A stretch of DNA of 64,000 nucleotides from an uncultured Pseudoxanthomonas sp. Its GTDB lineage: Bacteria > Pseudomonadota > Gammaproteobacteria > Xanthomonadales > Xanthomonadaceae. Each line of letters starts with the position of its first letter. The first letter of the stretch is position 1. Of this stretch, positions 49,375-60,218 are shown piece after piece. The notes below the pieces were generated by a model. The model searched no databases. It was not told where the DNA came from and saw nothing but the letters and a program-made list of their open reading frames with translations. The stretch is taken from assembly GCA_946479745.1 (NCBI GenBank), contig CAMLGZ010000002.1, positions 124,001-188,000 on the forward strand, written 5' to 3'. Both the position numbers and the translations under genes were made by a program.

Positions 49375-50844
49375 TCAGCTTGACGCGGCGGTCAGCGCCG
49401 CCGCCGCGTCCGAGTCCAGGCTCTTGTCCCAGTTGCCCATCAGCGCCAGGTACAGCAGCTTCTCGAACTCGGGACCGAAACGCTGGATCACCGCGTCCGG
49501 ATCGGGCACCAGCTTGGCATCAGCGATCAAACCGAAATGCACCAGGTTGTTGTAGCTCATGATGGAAATGCCAATGCCGATCGAACCGGTCTGCGGTACC
49601 CAGAACATCATTTCCCGCATCTTGCAGCCACCCAGATACAGCGGCTGCTGCGGGCCTGGAACATTGGTCGCCACAGCCGTGGCCTTGCGGCTGAAAAGCT
49701 CCAGCGCAATACCCTGCACCGCGGTCGGAGCCATGCCAAGTGCTGCAAGAAGTCCAAATGCAACAATAGCTTGCCTTGAATTCTTCAAGTCATTCATGCA
49801 TTTGGCGACGCGCTCCACCCGCCGAATCGGGTTGTCTTCCCCGACCGGAAGCTCAAGGAATACCAGGCCGAAGTGATTGCCCAACTTCTTGGCGTGCTCC
49901 AGCGGGCGCAGATTCACCGGCACCGTGGCCCGCAAAGTCACTCCGTCCAGGTTTTCGCCGCGTTCGATCATGTAGCTGCGCAGCGCGCCGGCGGCGGCCG
50001 CCATCAATACGTCGTTGACCGTGCAGTCGCAGGCGCGACCGACGGCCTTCACTTCGTCCAGATCGAGCGGTTCTGCCCAGGCCACGCGCTTGCTCACACC
50101 CAGCTTGCCGCGAAGCATGGTGGGCGGATCGTCGGATAGCGCAAGCGCCGATAACAGCTCGCGACCGATCTCGCCGCCCTCCTTGGCCAGCATGGTGGCC
50201 AGGGTCGGGTCGCGATACATCTCCATGCCCTTGTCCAGCACCTTGCCGCCGATCTTCATGTAGCGATCCATGGCGCCGACGCGGCGCACCACTTCGGCAC
50301 CGTCCTGCTTCAGCCAGGCGGCGCGCAAGTCGCTGCTTTTCTCGGGCTTGCGCGTGGTGTCGGTCAGCGACAGCAGCACCTGCACCAGGGCGATGCCGTC
50401 GGCGTAGCTGTGATGGATACGGCTGACCAGGGCCGAACCGCCACCGTATTTCTCCACCAGATGGAATTGCCAAAGCGGTTTCGACTTATCTAATGGCGTG
50501 GACGCCATCTGGCTGACGAAGCGCTCGAAGGCCTTTTTCTCGGACTTCTTGTCGCTGCGGCCCGGCAGCGCGGTCATGCGCACGTGCCAGTCCAGATCGA
50601 AGTGCTCGTCTTCCAGCCAGGCCGCGCCGGCGGGCGTGTCCACCGCCTTCTGCAGAAACCGCGGATAGGCCAAGAAGCGCTTCCTGACCAGTTTCTTCAG
50701 CGTTTCGAGCGTCATCGGCTCGTCCAGCATCAGCACGCCGGTGATCATCATCGGGTTGGTAGGGCGTTCCATGCGCAGCCATGCCGTATCGACCCGCGAC
50801 ATGGGCTCCTTGCGCGGCTTGCGCGGCGCTTTCGTCGTTGCCAT
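49375..50844 (-). CDS. Wax ester synthase / diacylglycerol acyltransferase (WS/DGAT)
   Basis: 489 residues. The active-site HHSYADG is at 144-150 and the PLW motif (KSKPLWQFHLVE) at 123-125; a C-terminal NVPGPQQPLYLGG is the second WS/DGAT signature. Uses acyl-CoA to make wax esters or triacylglycerol. The N-terminus is basic (MATTKAPRKPRKEP). GGAGAAAA precedes the ATG at 50844. Storage lipid formation in this organism is an inference from the family. Confidence 0.92.
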   Translation of the reverse strand: MATTKAPRKPRKEPMSRVDTAWLRMERPTNPMMITGVLMLDEPMTLETLKKLVRKRFLAYPRFLQKAVDTPAGAAWLEDEHFDLDWHVRMTALPGRSDKKSEKKAFERFVSQMASTPLDKSKPLWQFHLVEKYGGGSALVSRIHHSYADGIALVQVLLSLTDTTRKPEKSSDLRAAWLKQDGAEVVRRVGAMDRYMKIGGKVLDKGMEMYRDPTLATMLAKEGGEIGRELLSALALSDDPPTMLRGKLGVSKRVAWAEPLDLDEVKAVGRACDCTVNDVLMAAAAGALRSYMIERGENLDGVTLRATVPVNLRPLEHAKKLGNHFGLVFLELPVGEDNPIRRVERVAKCMNDLKNSRQAIVAFGLLAALGMAPTAVQGIALELFSRKATAVATNVPGPQQPLYLGGCKMREMMFWVPQTGSIGIGISIMSYNNLVHFGLIADAKLVPDPDAVIQRFGPEFEKLLYLALMGNWDKSLDSDAAAALTAASS

Positions 50845-50929
50845 CGTTTTCTCCTCTCCGCGCCGAGTGAAGCATGCGGCGGCGAAGGGCGTCAACGCGG
50901 TTCGGAAGTTGGACCTATGGCGGGAAGCG

Positions 50930-52117
50930 CTATGCGCCGGCGGCAGCGTCCACAAAGTACTCGCGTGGGATGCGCTGGTTGAGGCCGGTCAGGATTTCGT
51001 ACGGAATGGTGCCTGCGGCCTGGGCCACTGCTTCGCAGTCGATCATCGCTTCGCCCTGCCGCCCGATGAGCACGACTTCGTCGCCGTTGTAGGCGGTGCC
51101 GGCCGGTCCGATGTCGACCATGAACTGGTCCATGCAGATGCGGCCGATGATCGGATGGCGCTGCCCACGCACCAGCACCTGCCCGCGCGAGGACAACGCC
51201 CGCGGATAACCGTCGCCGTAACCGATGGGCAGCGTGATCACACGCGTATCCGCCGTGGCGGTCCAGGTAGCACCGTAGCTCACCGTGCGGCCCGCCTTGA
51301 CCACCTTGAAGTAGACCACGCTGGACACCAGCGACAGCGCCGGTTTCAACGCCACCATTGCGCGCGACGCCGGGTCCGGCATCACCCCGTACAGCGCGAT
51401 GCCGGGGCGCACCATGTCCAGCCAGGTTTCGGGGAAATGCAGCACGCCGCCGGAATTGGCCAGGTGGCGCAGCGGCATCGGCGCACCGATCCGCTCGAAG
51501 TGCGAGCAGGCGGTCAGAAAACGTTGCAACTGCTCGGTAGTCATGGCCGAGGAAGGATCGTCGGAACAGGCGAGATGCGAATAGACGCCCTTGACCGTGC
51601 ACCAGCGCGAAGCCACCGCCGCTTCGATGAAGGCCCCCGCGCTCTCGCTGTGCACGCCGATGCGTTCCATGCCGGTATCGATCTTCAGATGGATCACCGC
51701 CTTGCGACCGATGGATTGGGCGGCCTGTTCCACTTGGCGAAGCTTGTCGATCGAAGAGACGGTCACTTCCAGATCGTGGATAAGGAATTGGGTTACCTGC
51801 GGCGCATGAATGCCGCCCAGCACCAGGATCGGTGCTTTCACTCCCGCCCGGCGCAAAGCCAGACCTTCTTCCACGAAGGCGACGCCCAATTGGGCGATGC
51901 CCTGCGCCTCCAGGTGCAGGGCAACCGGCACCAGGCCATGCCCATAGGCATTAGCCTTGACGATGCCCATGACGGGCACACCGGTGTGCCCGTGCAGCGT
52001 CCGCAGGTTATGCGTCAACGCATCGAGGTCCACGCGGATGCGCGTGGGGCGGTCGCTGGCTTCGGCGCGAGACGAGTTGGATTGACCGGGCACGGCGGTC
52101 GGAGATGGGTCGGACAT
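50930..52117 (-). CDS. alr: Alanine racemase
   Basis: 395 residues. PLP lysine K54 in MGIVKANAYGHG and the opposing catalytic Tyr Y281 in VSYGATW; further motifs HLKIDTGMERIG, HLANSGG and GRICMDQFMVD. Converts L- to D-alanine for peptidoglycan. The N-terminal 25 residues (SDPSPTAVPGQSNSSRAEA) are an extension before the barrel; a start closer to RIRVDLDALTHN would also work, but the ATG at 52117 is the clear one. Divergent from the unknown gene at 52219. Confidence 0.96.
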   Translation of the reverse strand: MSDPSPTAVPGQSNSSRAEASDRPTRIRVDLDALTHNLRTLHGHTGVPVMGIVKANAYGHGLVPVALHLEAQGIAQLGVAFVEEGLALRRAGVKAPILVLGGIHAPQVTQFLIHDLEVTVSSIDKLRQVEQAAQSIGRKAVIHLKIDTGMERIGVHSESAGAFIEAAVASRWCTVKGVYSHLACSDDPSSAMTTEQLQRFLTACSHFERIGAPMPLRHLANSGGVLHFPETWLDMVRPGIALYGVMPDPASRAMVALKPALSLVSSVVYFKVVKAGRTVSYGATWTATADTRVITLPIGYGDGYPRALSSRGQVLVRGQRHPIIGRICMDQFMVDIGPAGTAYNGDEVVLIGRQGEAMIDCEAVAQAAGTIPYEILTGLNQRIPREYFVDAAAGA

Positions 52118-52218
52118 CGCCAGATTGTAGCCGCCCCTGCCGGTCGTCGGCGCCGCCAGTGGCCTGCACCCTCGCCGGATTCCGTATCGATAAGGATACC
52201 CACGGCGCGCCGGGATCG

Positions 52219-53085
52219 ATGATGGACACCATGCTTAGCCCCGACAACTCTGTCTACCGTATTCTCTATTTCGAAGAGATATATCCGAGCCGGGCCGCTG
52301 AGGAACAGGCCGAGAAAAGCAAACTCGCCGCTTTCGGCACGCTGGCCCGGCTCAATCCATTGAACCGTCCGAAAGCCGAAACCGTGAAGCTGTCCAAGTG
52401 GGAGCTGCGCTACGAACCGTTCTGGCACCTGGTCGCGCGTCGCGAAATCGACTACCTGCACGAAGCGGTGTATCCGGTGCAGATCACCAACCCCTATGCG
52501 CGCAAGGTCGAGATCGCCGGCAGCGCCTTCGAGATCATCCCCAACAGCGGCAGCAAACCGCGCATCGATGTGCAGCTGCAGGAATTCTGCCATCGAAAGA
52601 TCGATGCCGTGATCCATCAGGACGGGCTCAAGCGCGGCATAAAGCCGGCCAAGCTGCAGGGCTACATCGACCGCTACAAGGCGACCGAGCGGGTCCAGCT
52701 GGACGTCGACGGCACCCTTCCGCCGCAGCTGCCGTTCAACGCCGCGGTGCAGATCGTGAAGGCGAAACTGGCCGCCGAACCCATCGATGCGCATTCGATC
52801 CAGAGCGACACGGTGGAGTTCACCACCGCACATCTGTACTTCCGACCGGTATTCGCCTTCGAATACAACTGGAACAACAAGCTGGGCGTGATCGAGATCG
52901 ACGGCTTGACCGGCGAGGTGATCGAGAACGGGGAATGGTTCCGTGAGAAAGTGGACATCGTGATGTCGCGGGAGATGATGTTCGAGCTGGGCGCGGAAGT
53001 CGCTTCGGCAGTGGTGCCGGGCAGCGGCTATGCGGTGAAGCTGCTCAACAAAGTGACGCAGGAGAAGCCGAAGACCGTCCTGTAG
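52219..53085 (+). CDS. Hypothetical protein
   Basis: 288 residues, no signal peptide or membrane helix seen except a weakly hydrophobic ending (SAVVPGSGYAVKLLNK). Not recognised. The middle contains FWHLVARREIDYLHEAVYPVQI and many alternating short strands, and a late HLYFRPVFAFEYNWNNKLGVIEIDGLTGEVIENG repeats a beta-hairpin style of envelope or PepSY-like proteins; this is only an impression. The start is placed at the ATG-ATG at 52219, where the RBS is weak. The stop codon TAG comes from the family C repeat. Divergent from alr. Confidence 0.75.
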   Translation: MMDTMLSPDNSVYRILYFEEIYPSRAAEEQAEKSKLAAFGTLARLNPLNRPKAETVKLSKWELRYEPFWHLVARREIDYLHEAVYPVQITNPYARKVEIAGSAFEIIPNSGSKPRIDVQLQEFCHRKIDAVIHQDGLKRGIKPAKLQGYIDRYKATERVQLDVDGTLPPQLPFNAAVQIVKAKLAAEPIDAHSIQSDTVEFTTAHLYFRPVFAFEYNWNNKLGVIEIDGLTGEVIENGEWFREKVDIVMSREMMFELGAEVASAVVPGSGYAVKLLNKVTQEKPKTVL

Positions 53086-53146
53086 GGCGGGCATTGCCCG
53101 CCGCGAACGTCACTTGCACCCCGGCGGCGGACAATGCCCGCCCTAC
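53082..53146. repeat. REP-like pair, family C copy 2
   Basis: GTAGGGCGGGCATTGCCCGC and inverted GACAATGCCCGCCCTAC. It fills the space between the unknown gene at 52219 and dnaB and supplies the TAG stop of both. Compare 39678-39821. Confidence 0.88.
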
Positions 53147-54597
53147 TCGAAGCTTCCGACCGCGTCGTGCGCCAGATTATCGAAGCGCGTGTACTCGCCG
53201 AAGAACTTCAGCTTGATCGAGCCGGTGGGGCCGTTACGTTGCTTACCGATGATGACTTCGGCCAGACCCTTATCCGCCGAGTCCTTGTGGTAGTACTCGT
53301 CGCGGTAGATGAAGATGATGACGTCGGCATCCTGCTCGATGGCGCCCGATTCGCGCAGGTCGGCCATCACCGGGCGCTTGTCTGTGCGGGTTTCCAGCGA
53401 GCGGTTGAGCTGGGACAGCGCGATCACCGGTACGTTGAGCTCTTTGGCCAGGCCCTTGAGAGAGCGAGATATCTCGGAGATCTCGGTGGCGCGGTTTTCG
53501 CTGTTGCCAGGCACCGCCATCAACTGCAGGTAGTCGATCACGATCAGGCCCAGATCATGCTCGCGCTTGAGGCGGCGCGCCTTCGAACGCAGCACGTCGG
53601 GCGACAGTCCCGGCGTGTCATCGATGAAAATCTTGGTTTCCTTGAGCATGCGGATGGCGCTGGTGACCCGGCTCCAGTCCTCGTCCTCCAGCTGGCCAGT
53701 GCGCAAGCGCGTGGCGTTGACCCGGCCATTCGAGGAAATCAGGCGTAAGGCCAGCTGCGAGGCCGACATTTCCATCGAGAACACGGCCACGGCCTTCTTC
53801 GACTTGATCGCCGCGTATTCGGCGATGTTCAACGCCAGCGTGGTCTTGCCCATGGCCGGACGCGCAGCAAGGATCAGCAGGTCGGTGGGCTGCAGGCCGG
53901 CGGTCATTTCGTCGAAATCGTGGTAGCCGGTGGGCAGACCGGTGATGCTGCCGCCGTTCTCGAAACGGTTCTGCAGCACTTCGAACGCGTCCTTCAATGC
54001 GGTGTTGACCGCGGTGAAGTCGGTGCGCCCGCGCGCGCCGGCTTCGGCGATGGCGAAGACTTCCTGTTCGGCCTTGGCCAGCAGTTCGGCGCTGTCGCGT
54101 CCGTCGGGCTGGAAGCCATCGTTGATGATGGCCGTGCCGACCTCGATCAGCTGCCGCATCACCGCTTTGTCGCGCACGATCTCCGCATAGGCCACGATGT
54201 TGGCGGCCGAAGGCGTAGTGGTGGCCAGTTCCACCAGATAGGCGCCGCCGGCGACCTGTTCGATCTGCCCCTGCGACTCGAACCACTCGCCCAGGGTCAC
54301 CGCGTCGTAGGGACGGCTCTTTTCCGCCAGCTCGCTGATGGCGCGATAGATGAGCTGGTGGTCGCGACGGTAGAAGTCGACGTCGTTGAGCTTGTCGTTG
54401 ATGCGGTCGTAGGCTTCCGGCGCCAGCATCAGTCCGCCCAGCACCGCCTGCTCAGCCTCGATGGAATGCGGCGGCACGCGCAGTTGTTCGATGCGCGCGT
54501 CGTGCTGGTCGTAGCGGAAGCCTGGGCGTGCGGACATGGGTGCGGTGGATTCCTGTGCGGATCTTGCGATGCTGCGGATGCTTGCGTGATCGGCCAT
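53143..54597 (-). CDS. dnaB: Replicative DNA helicase DnaB
   Basis: 484 residues. N-terminal helical domain (VPPHSIEAEQAVLGGLML), then RecA-like ATPase with Walker A AARPAMGKTTLALN, Walker B LIVIDYLQLM and the DnaB ending LAEVIIGKQRNGPTG. Unwinds the fork as a hexamer. The ATG at 54597 has GGAGCACC before it; the stop TAG lies in the adjacent repeat. Next to the S6-S18-L9 operon, as in many bacteria. Confidence 0.97.
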   Translation of the reverse strand: MADHASIRSIARSAQESTAPMSARPGFRYDQHDARIEQLRVPPHSIEAEQAVLGGLMLAPEAYDRINDKLNDVDFYRRDHQLIYRAISELAEKSRPYDAVTLGEWFESQGQIEQVAGGAYLVELATTTPSAANIVAYAEIVRDKAVMRQLIEVGTAIINDGFQPDGRDSAELLAKAEQEVFAIAEAGARGRTDFTAVNTALKDAFEVLQNRFENGGSITGLPTGYHDFDEMTAGLQPTDLLILAARPAMGKTTLALNIAEYAAIKSKKAVAVFSMEMSASQLALRLISSNGRVNATRLRTGQLEDEDWSRVTSAIRMLKETKIFIDDTPGLSPDVLRSKARRLKREHDLGLIVIDYLQLMAVPGNSENRATEISEISRSLKGLAKELNVPVIALSQLNRSLETRTDKRPVMADLRESGAIEQDADVIIFIYRDEYYHKDSADKGLAEVIIGKQRNGPTGSIKLKFFGEYTRFDNLAHDAVGSFE

Positions 54598-54717
54598 CGT
54601 AGGTGCTCCGCCTGTGTGCTCGCGATGGCACAACCTGTGGATAAGTACGATTGCTTGATAAACCCTTGCGATCTCACCGATTGCGACAGCGAGGATCCCC
54701 TTGCCTTGCCTACCCCT

Positions 54718-54803
54718 TGTAGGAGCGCCCCCTGGGCGCGAGCTCTTGCTTTTTGAATTGGAGACAGAAGCGAAGAGCTCGCGCCCAGGGGGCGCTCCTA
54801 CAG
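54718..54803. repeat. REP-like pair, family B copy 3
   Basis: TGTAGGAGCGCCCCCTGGGC with inverted copy GCCCAGGGGGCGCTCCTACA around CTTGCTTTTTGAATTGGAG. In the 263-base dnaB-rplI spacer, where no other element except the rplI terminator was found. Confidence 0.88.
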
Positions 54804-54807
54804 TGTG

Positions 54808-54837
54808 GAAACGAAACGGGCGCCTTTCGGCGCCCGT
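54808..54837 (-). terminator. Terminator of the rpsF-rpsR-rplI operon
   Basis: Leftward stem ACGGGCGCC-GAAA-GGCGCCCGT followed by TTCGTTTCC. It starts about 23 bases after the rplI stop. Confidence 0.8.
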
Positions 54838-54860
54838 CGCGGCATTGCTGTCGATCAGGC

Positions 54861-55310
54861 TCAGACGTCGGCGATGACGATGACCTTGACCGTGGTTTCC
54901 ACGTCGGCGTGCAGATGCACCACCACGTCGTACTCGCCGATGTGGCGGAACGCGCCTTCGCCGAGGATCACTTCGCTCTTCTCCAGCGGGTAGCCCGCCT
55001 TGGTGAAGGCTTCGGCGATGTCGCGCGGGCCGACCGAACCGAACAGCTTGCCTTCGGTAGCGGCGTTGGCGCTGATGGTGACGCTGGCGCCTTCCAGCTT
55101 GGCGCGGCGGCCTTCGGCTTCGTCATGGATCGACTTGGCTTTGGCTTCGTAGTCGGCGCGCTTGGCTTCGAACTCGGCGACGTTGGCGGCAGTGGCCGGC
55201 ACGGCCTTGCCCTGCGGCACCAGGTAGTTGCGGCCATAGCCCGGCTTCACGTCGACCTTGTCGCCGAGCACGCCCAGGTTGGTCACTTTCTGCAGGAGGA
55301 TCAGTTGCAT
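54861..55310 (-). CDS. rplI: 50S ribosomal protein L9
   Basis: 149 residues, the E. coli length. N-terminal RNA-binding domain ([36 protein letters not shown]), a long connecting helix and the C-terminal domain. Part of the rpsF-rpsR-rplI operon but separated from rpsR by a 187-base spacer that contains a repeat pair, larger than usual. Confidence 0.99.
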   Translation of the reverse strand: MQLILLQKVTNLGVLGDKVDVKPGYGRNYLVPQGKAVPATAANVAEFEAKRADYEAKAKSIHDEAEGRRAKLEGASVTISANAATEGKLFGSVGPRDIAEAFTKAGYPLEKSEVILGEGAFRHIGEYDVVVHLHADVETTVKVIVIADV

Positions 55311-55381
55311 GGTATTGCTCCGTATTCGTTAGCGGGATTCAACCCGCAGCGGTGGGCTGTCCGAATGACAGTTCGTTGAAG

Positions 55382-55494
55382 CCCTCCCCTTCAAGGGGAG
55401 GGTTGGGTGGGGATGGTGTCGCCAGTAATCGGACTTTTGCGTCGCGGAGGGGATAACCATCCCCATCCCGGTCTTCCCCTTGAAGGGGAAGGAG
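55382..55494. repeat. Long REP-like pair, family F copy 2
   Basis: CCCTCCCCTTCAAGGGGAGG, then GGTTGGGTGGGGATGGTG, mirrored by ACCATCCCCATCCCGG and CTTCCCCTTGAAGGGGAAGG. It lies inside the ribosomal operon between rpsR and rplI. First copy at 37829-37963. Confidence 0.85.
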
Positions 55495-55497
55495 AAC

Positions 55498-55728
55498 TCA
55501 ATTGTCGTGGCTGTCGGTATACGGGATCAGCGCCAGGAAACGCGAGCGCTTGACTGCGGTCTGCAGCTGGCGCTGGTAGCGCGACTTGGTGCCGGTCACG
55601 CGGCTGGGGACGATCTTGCCGGTTTCGGTCAGGTACTGGCGCAGGGTGTTGAGATCCTTGTAGTCGATCTCTTTCACGCCTTCGGCGGTGAACTTGCAGA
55701 ACTTGCGGCGACGGAAGAACTTGGACAT
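55498..55728 (-). CDS. rpsR: 30S ribosomal protein S18
   Basis: 76 residues: basic N-terminus [25 protein letters not shown], then [43 protein letters not shown], the S18 signature. Binds 16S rRNA as a heterodimer with S6, whose gene ends 11 bases upstream. Confidence 0.99.
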   Translation of the reverse strand: MSKFFRRRKFCKFTAEGVKEIDYKDLNTLRQYLTETGKIVPSRVTGTKSRYQRQLQTAVKRSRFLALIPYTDSHDN

Positions 55729-55739
55729 GAGGGTGCTCC

Positions 55740-56171
55740 TTAGGCGGCTTCGGCAGTGTCGGAATCGGTATCGACGGCGGCTTCGACAACCTCGCCCTCG
55801 TCGTCATCGCGACGGCGACGCTCGCCACGCTCGGGCTTGTCGCCCTTCTCGTCCTTGCTCTTCATGATGATCGACATCTCGGTGTCGGCTTCATCGCGCT
55901 TCATGATCAGGTGGCGCAGCACCGCATCGTTGAAGCGGAAGCTTTCGGTCAGTTCGGCCAGGATCGCCTGTTCAACTTCGATGTTGAACAGCACGTAATG
56001 GGCCTTGACCAGGTTCTGGATGGGGTAAGCCAGCTGACGGCGGCCCCAGTCTTCCAGACGGTGGATCTTGCCGCCGCCGTTTTCAACCAGCGTCTTGTAA
56101 CGCTCGATCATGGCGGGGACTTGCTCGCTCTGGTCGGGATGGACCAGGAACACGACTTCATAATGACGCAT
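55740..56171 (-). CDS. rpsF: 30S ribosomal protein S6
   Basis: 143 residues. Ferredoxin-like fold starting [25 protein letters not shown] and containing [17 protein letters not shown], followed by a long acidic/basic tail ([21 protein letters not shown]) typical of gammaproteobacterial S6. AAAGG lies before the ATG at 56171. First gene of the S6-S18-L9 operon, preceded by a leader of about 130 bases. Confidence 0.98.
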   Translation of the reverse strand: MRHYEVVFLVHPDQSEQVPAMIERYKTLVENGGGKIHRLEDWGRRQLAYPIQNLVKAHYVLFNIEVEQAILAELTESFRFNDAVLRHLIMKRDEADTEMSIIMKSKDEKGDKPERGERRRRDDDEGEVVEAAVDTDSDTAEAA

Positions 56172-56309
56172 CGTTGTATACCTTTCGGATGATGGCCGGC
56201 TTCCCTGAAGAAGCACGACCGGACAGCCCCCCGACCGTCCCCCAAACATGGGAATGAAAGACGCGGTGGGGCAAGGATTCCTGCAGGACAAGCCCGCAGG
56301 AAGCCGGAA

Positions 56310-56338
56310 ATTATGTCAGCTCAATGACTTAGCTGCAA
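56310..56338 (-). promoter_or_regulatory. Promoter of the rpsF operon
   Basis: Leftward: -35 TTGCAG (56333-56338), 17-base spacer, -10 CATAAT (56310-56315). The G-rich leader that follows could fold for S6:S18 autoregulation, but that structure was not confirmed. Confidence 0.65.
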
Positions 56339-56347
56339 GCGGCAAGG

Positions 56348-58108
56348 CTATTTGGCGGCCTTTCGAGCGGCTATCCAGGCATCGATGTGCTTCTCCAGGG
56401 CCTCCAGCGGCACCGAGCCGGTTTCCAGCACGGCATCGTTGTACTCGCGCAGGTCGAACTTCGGCCCCAGCTCGCGCTTGGCCTTGGCCCGCAGCTCGGA
56501 GATCTTCATCTGCCCGATTTTGTAGGCCAGGGCCTGGCCCGGCGTGCCGATATAGCGGTCGATCTCGTTGACTATGTCCTGGTCGGTCTTGGCCGCGTTG
56601 TCCTTGAAATAGGCGATGGCCCGCTCCCGGCTCCAACCCTTGGCGTGCATGCCGGTGTCCACCACCAGACGCACCGCGCGCCACATTTCATAGACCAGCT
56701 GGCCGAAATGGTCGTAGGGGTCGTCGTACAGGCCCATTTCGTACCCCAGTTGCTCCGCGTAAAGGCCCCAGCCCTCGCCATAGGCGACGAAATAGGCGGT
56801 GCGGCGGAACATCGGCGCATCCGGGATCTCCAGCCCCCGCGCGAACTGGAAATGATGGCCAGGCACCGCTTCGTGCAGGGACAAGGGGACCATTTCCCAG
56901 GTCGGCCGCACCTCGGGCTTGTACAGGTTGACGTAGTAATAACCGGGCCGGGTGCCGTCCGAAGCGCCCGGCTGGTAATAGGCGGTGGTGGTGTCGGGGG
57001 CGATGTTGTCCGGGATCGGCCGCACACCGTACGGCAGGCGCGGGATGGTCTTGAACACCTTCACCAGTTCCGGGTCGATGCGCTTGGATAGCGCCCGATA
57101 AGCGGTCAGCAGCTCATCAGGCGTCTTGTGGAAGAACTTCGGGTCGCTGCGCAGGTAAGCGAAGAATTCAGCCAGCGTGCCCTTGAAGCCGGCCTGCGCC
57201 TTCACCTTCTCCATTTCCGCGCGAATGCGCGCCACTTCTTTCAGGCCGATGGCGTGGATCTGGTCGGCGGTCAGGTTGGTGGTCGTGTAGTAGCGGGCCA
57301 GGAAATCGTAATAGGCCTTGCCGTCCGGCAGCTCGGTCGCAGCGATCGACTCACGGGTCTTGGGCAGGTATTCGTCGTTGAAGTACGTCTGCAGCTTGCG
57401 GTAAGCGGGAACCACCTCTCTGGCGATGACGCGCTTGGCTTCCGCCTGCAGCTTGTCGCGGTCCGCCTGGGAGATGCCATCGGGGAACTTCAGGAACGGC
57501 TTGTAGAAGGCGCTCTTGGCCGGGTCGTCCACCACCTGCCCTGCGATCTGCGCCGGCACGCGCTGCATCAGCACGCGCGGCGGCAGGTTGCCCGCCTTCA
57601 CCCCTTCCTGCATCAGGGCGATGACCTGGTCCAGGGTCTTGGGCAGCGCCTGCAACCGCTTCAGCCAGTCCTGGTAATCCTTGACGGTGGCGAACGGCAG
57701 CACCTCGGCGATCCCGTCGGCGGTCTGCGGTCCACCCTGGTGACTGATCGGTTGCTGGTATTCGTGGAATTTCTGCCGCTCGATGCTGCGCTGCAGGTTC
57801 CATTCAAAGGTGTCGTAATCCAGTTGGTCGGCCGCCGACAAGGTCTTGCGGTCGATCGCGCGCAGTTTTTCCAACGCCGCGCGATCTTCTTCTTGCCGGG
57901 TGGCGATGGCCGACAGGCTGAAGTCGGTCCAGCGGTCGTTGAAGCGGGGATCGCCGTTATAGCTGGCGTTCTCGGGGCTTTCGCGCAGGCCGCGCTCCCA
58001 TTCATCGGCGAACAGCTTGTGCAAGGTGGGGTTCTGGGCGCTGGTTTGGGCGTGCGCGGGTAGAACGGTGGCAAGCATCAACGCTGCCAGCAACAGGGGA
58101 CGAAACAT
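56348..58108 (-). CDS. Exported DUF885 family protein, putative metallopeptidase
   Basis: 586 residues. Signal peptide (1-20, cleavage near AHA-Q) and a mostly helical body. The HExxxGH-like LHEAVPGHHFQ (H412-E413, H417-H418) and a following YGEGWGLYAEQLGYEMG give the expected zinc ligands of this M3-like group. Members are annotated as secreted or periplasmic peptidases; the substrate is not known. It ends just upstream of the ribosomal operon promoter. Length is typical. Confidence 0.9.
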   Translation of the reverse strand: MFRPLLLAALMLATVLPAHAQTSAQNPTLHKLFADEWERGLRESPENASYNGDPRFNDRWTDFSLSAIATRQEEDRAALEKLRAIDRKTLSAADQLDYDTFEWNLQRSIERQKFHEYQQPISHQGGPQTADGIAEVLPFATVKDYQDWLKRLQALPKTLDQVIALMQEGVKAGNLPPRVLMQRVPAQIAGQVVDDPAKSAFYKPFLKFPDGISQADRDKLQAEAKRVIAREVVPAYRKLQTYFNDEYLPKTRESIAATELPDGKAYYDFLARYYTTTNLTADQIHAIGLKEVARIRAEMEKVKAQAGFKGTLAEFFAYLRSDPKFFHKTPDELLTAYRALSKRIDPELVKVFKTIPRLPYGVRPIPDNIAPDTTTAYYQPGASDGTRPGYYYVNLYKPEVRPTWEMVPLSLHEAVPGHHFQFARGLEIPDAPMFRRTAYFVAYGEGWGLYAEQLGYEMGLYDDPYDHFGQLVYEMWRAVRLVVDTGMHAKGWSRERAIAYFKDNAAKTDQDIVNEIDRYIGTPGQALAYKIGQMKISELRAKAKRELGPKFDLREYNDAVLETGSVPLEALEKHIDAWIAARKAAK

Positions 58109-58201
58109 GGGGCACTCCGGATTCGGCGAATCGGGAGCTTAATACGGAGAGGTCAGGTCGGTGGGAGTGCCATTGGTCGCACTCGCCGCACTGCGGTGCC
58201 C

Positions 58202-58537
58202 TCAGGCCAGATCGGCTTCGGTAGTGAAGCTTTCGCCGCATCCGCACTCGGCGGTGGCGTTGGGATTGCGGAACAGGAAGGTTTCGCTGAGGCCCTGTTT
58301 GCCGAAATCGATCTCGGTGCCGTCGACGAGGGACAGGCTGTCGGCGTCGACGAAGATCTTCACGCCCTCTTGCTCAAACACGGTGTCGTCCTGGCGCTGG
58401 TCGCGGGCCAGATCGGCCACGTGCCCCCAGCCGGAGCAACCGGTGCGGGTAACGCCGAAACGCAGGCCCAAGGCGCCCGTCTCGGCAACGAAACGCTGCA
58501 CGCGCTGAAATGCGACCGGGGTAAGGGTGATGGCCAT
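58202..58537 (-). CDS. iscA: Iron-sulfur cluster assembly protein IscA
   Basis: 111 residues, HesB/IscA fold. The three cluster cysteines are C34 (TRTGCSGWG) and C98/C100 (AECGCGESF). Sequence is closer to IscA (FGVTRTGCSG, DGTEIDFGKQGLSETF) than to ErpA. It stands alone, not next to iscS/iscU. AGGAGATCC precedes the ATG. Scaffold or carrier for Fe-S clusters. Confidence 0.9.
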   Translation of the reverse strand: MAITLTPVAFQRVQRFVAETGALGLRFGVTRTGCSGWGHVADLARDQRQDDTVFEQEGVKIFVDADSLSLVDGTEIDFGKQGLSETFLFRNPNATAECGCGESFTTEADLA

Positions 58538-58645
58538 CGGATCTCCTGCTTGCGGCGATTATAGACCTGCGAACGGGGCTTTCCCGGCGCTGCTCCGGTA
58601 AACTCCGCGTTCCATTAATGGTTGCGTTCCCGAAGGATTCAAGTC

Positions 58646-60046
<1,401 letters not shown>

Positions 60047-60077
60047 TGTTTCCGGCACCCGAGAAAAAAGGAACGCG

Positions 60078-60185
60078 GTCATCCCAGCGAAAGCTGGGAT
60101 CCATCTTGATCTTCGCGGCAGCGTTTCAGGTCCATTGCAAAGCAAAAGCAAAGTCAAAATGGATCCCAGCTTTCGCTGGGATGAC
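60078..60185. repeat. REP-like pair, family D copy 1
   Basis: GTCATCCCAGCGAAAGCTGG-type unit at 60078-60103 and its inverted copy at 60159-60185 ending GCTTTCGCTGGGATGAC, around 55 unrelated bases. Frames through the right unit encode the characteristic MDPSFRWDD, which should not be taken as protein. Confidence 0.85.
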
Positions 60186-60218
60186 GGCGCTTTTAAAAAC
60201 TACGAGGTTTGGTTCTTA

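Noticed and set aside
56172..56309. S6:S18 autoregulatory RNA motif in the rpsF leader
   Set aside because: The leader is G-rich and could fold, but I could not identify the conserved pairing by eye; covariance search would decide.
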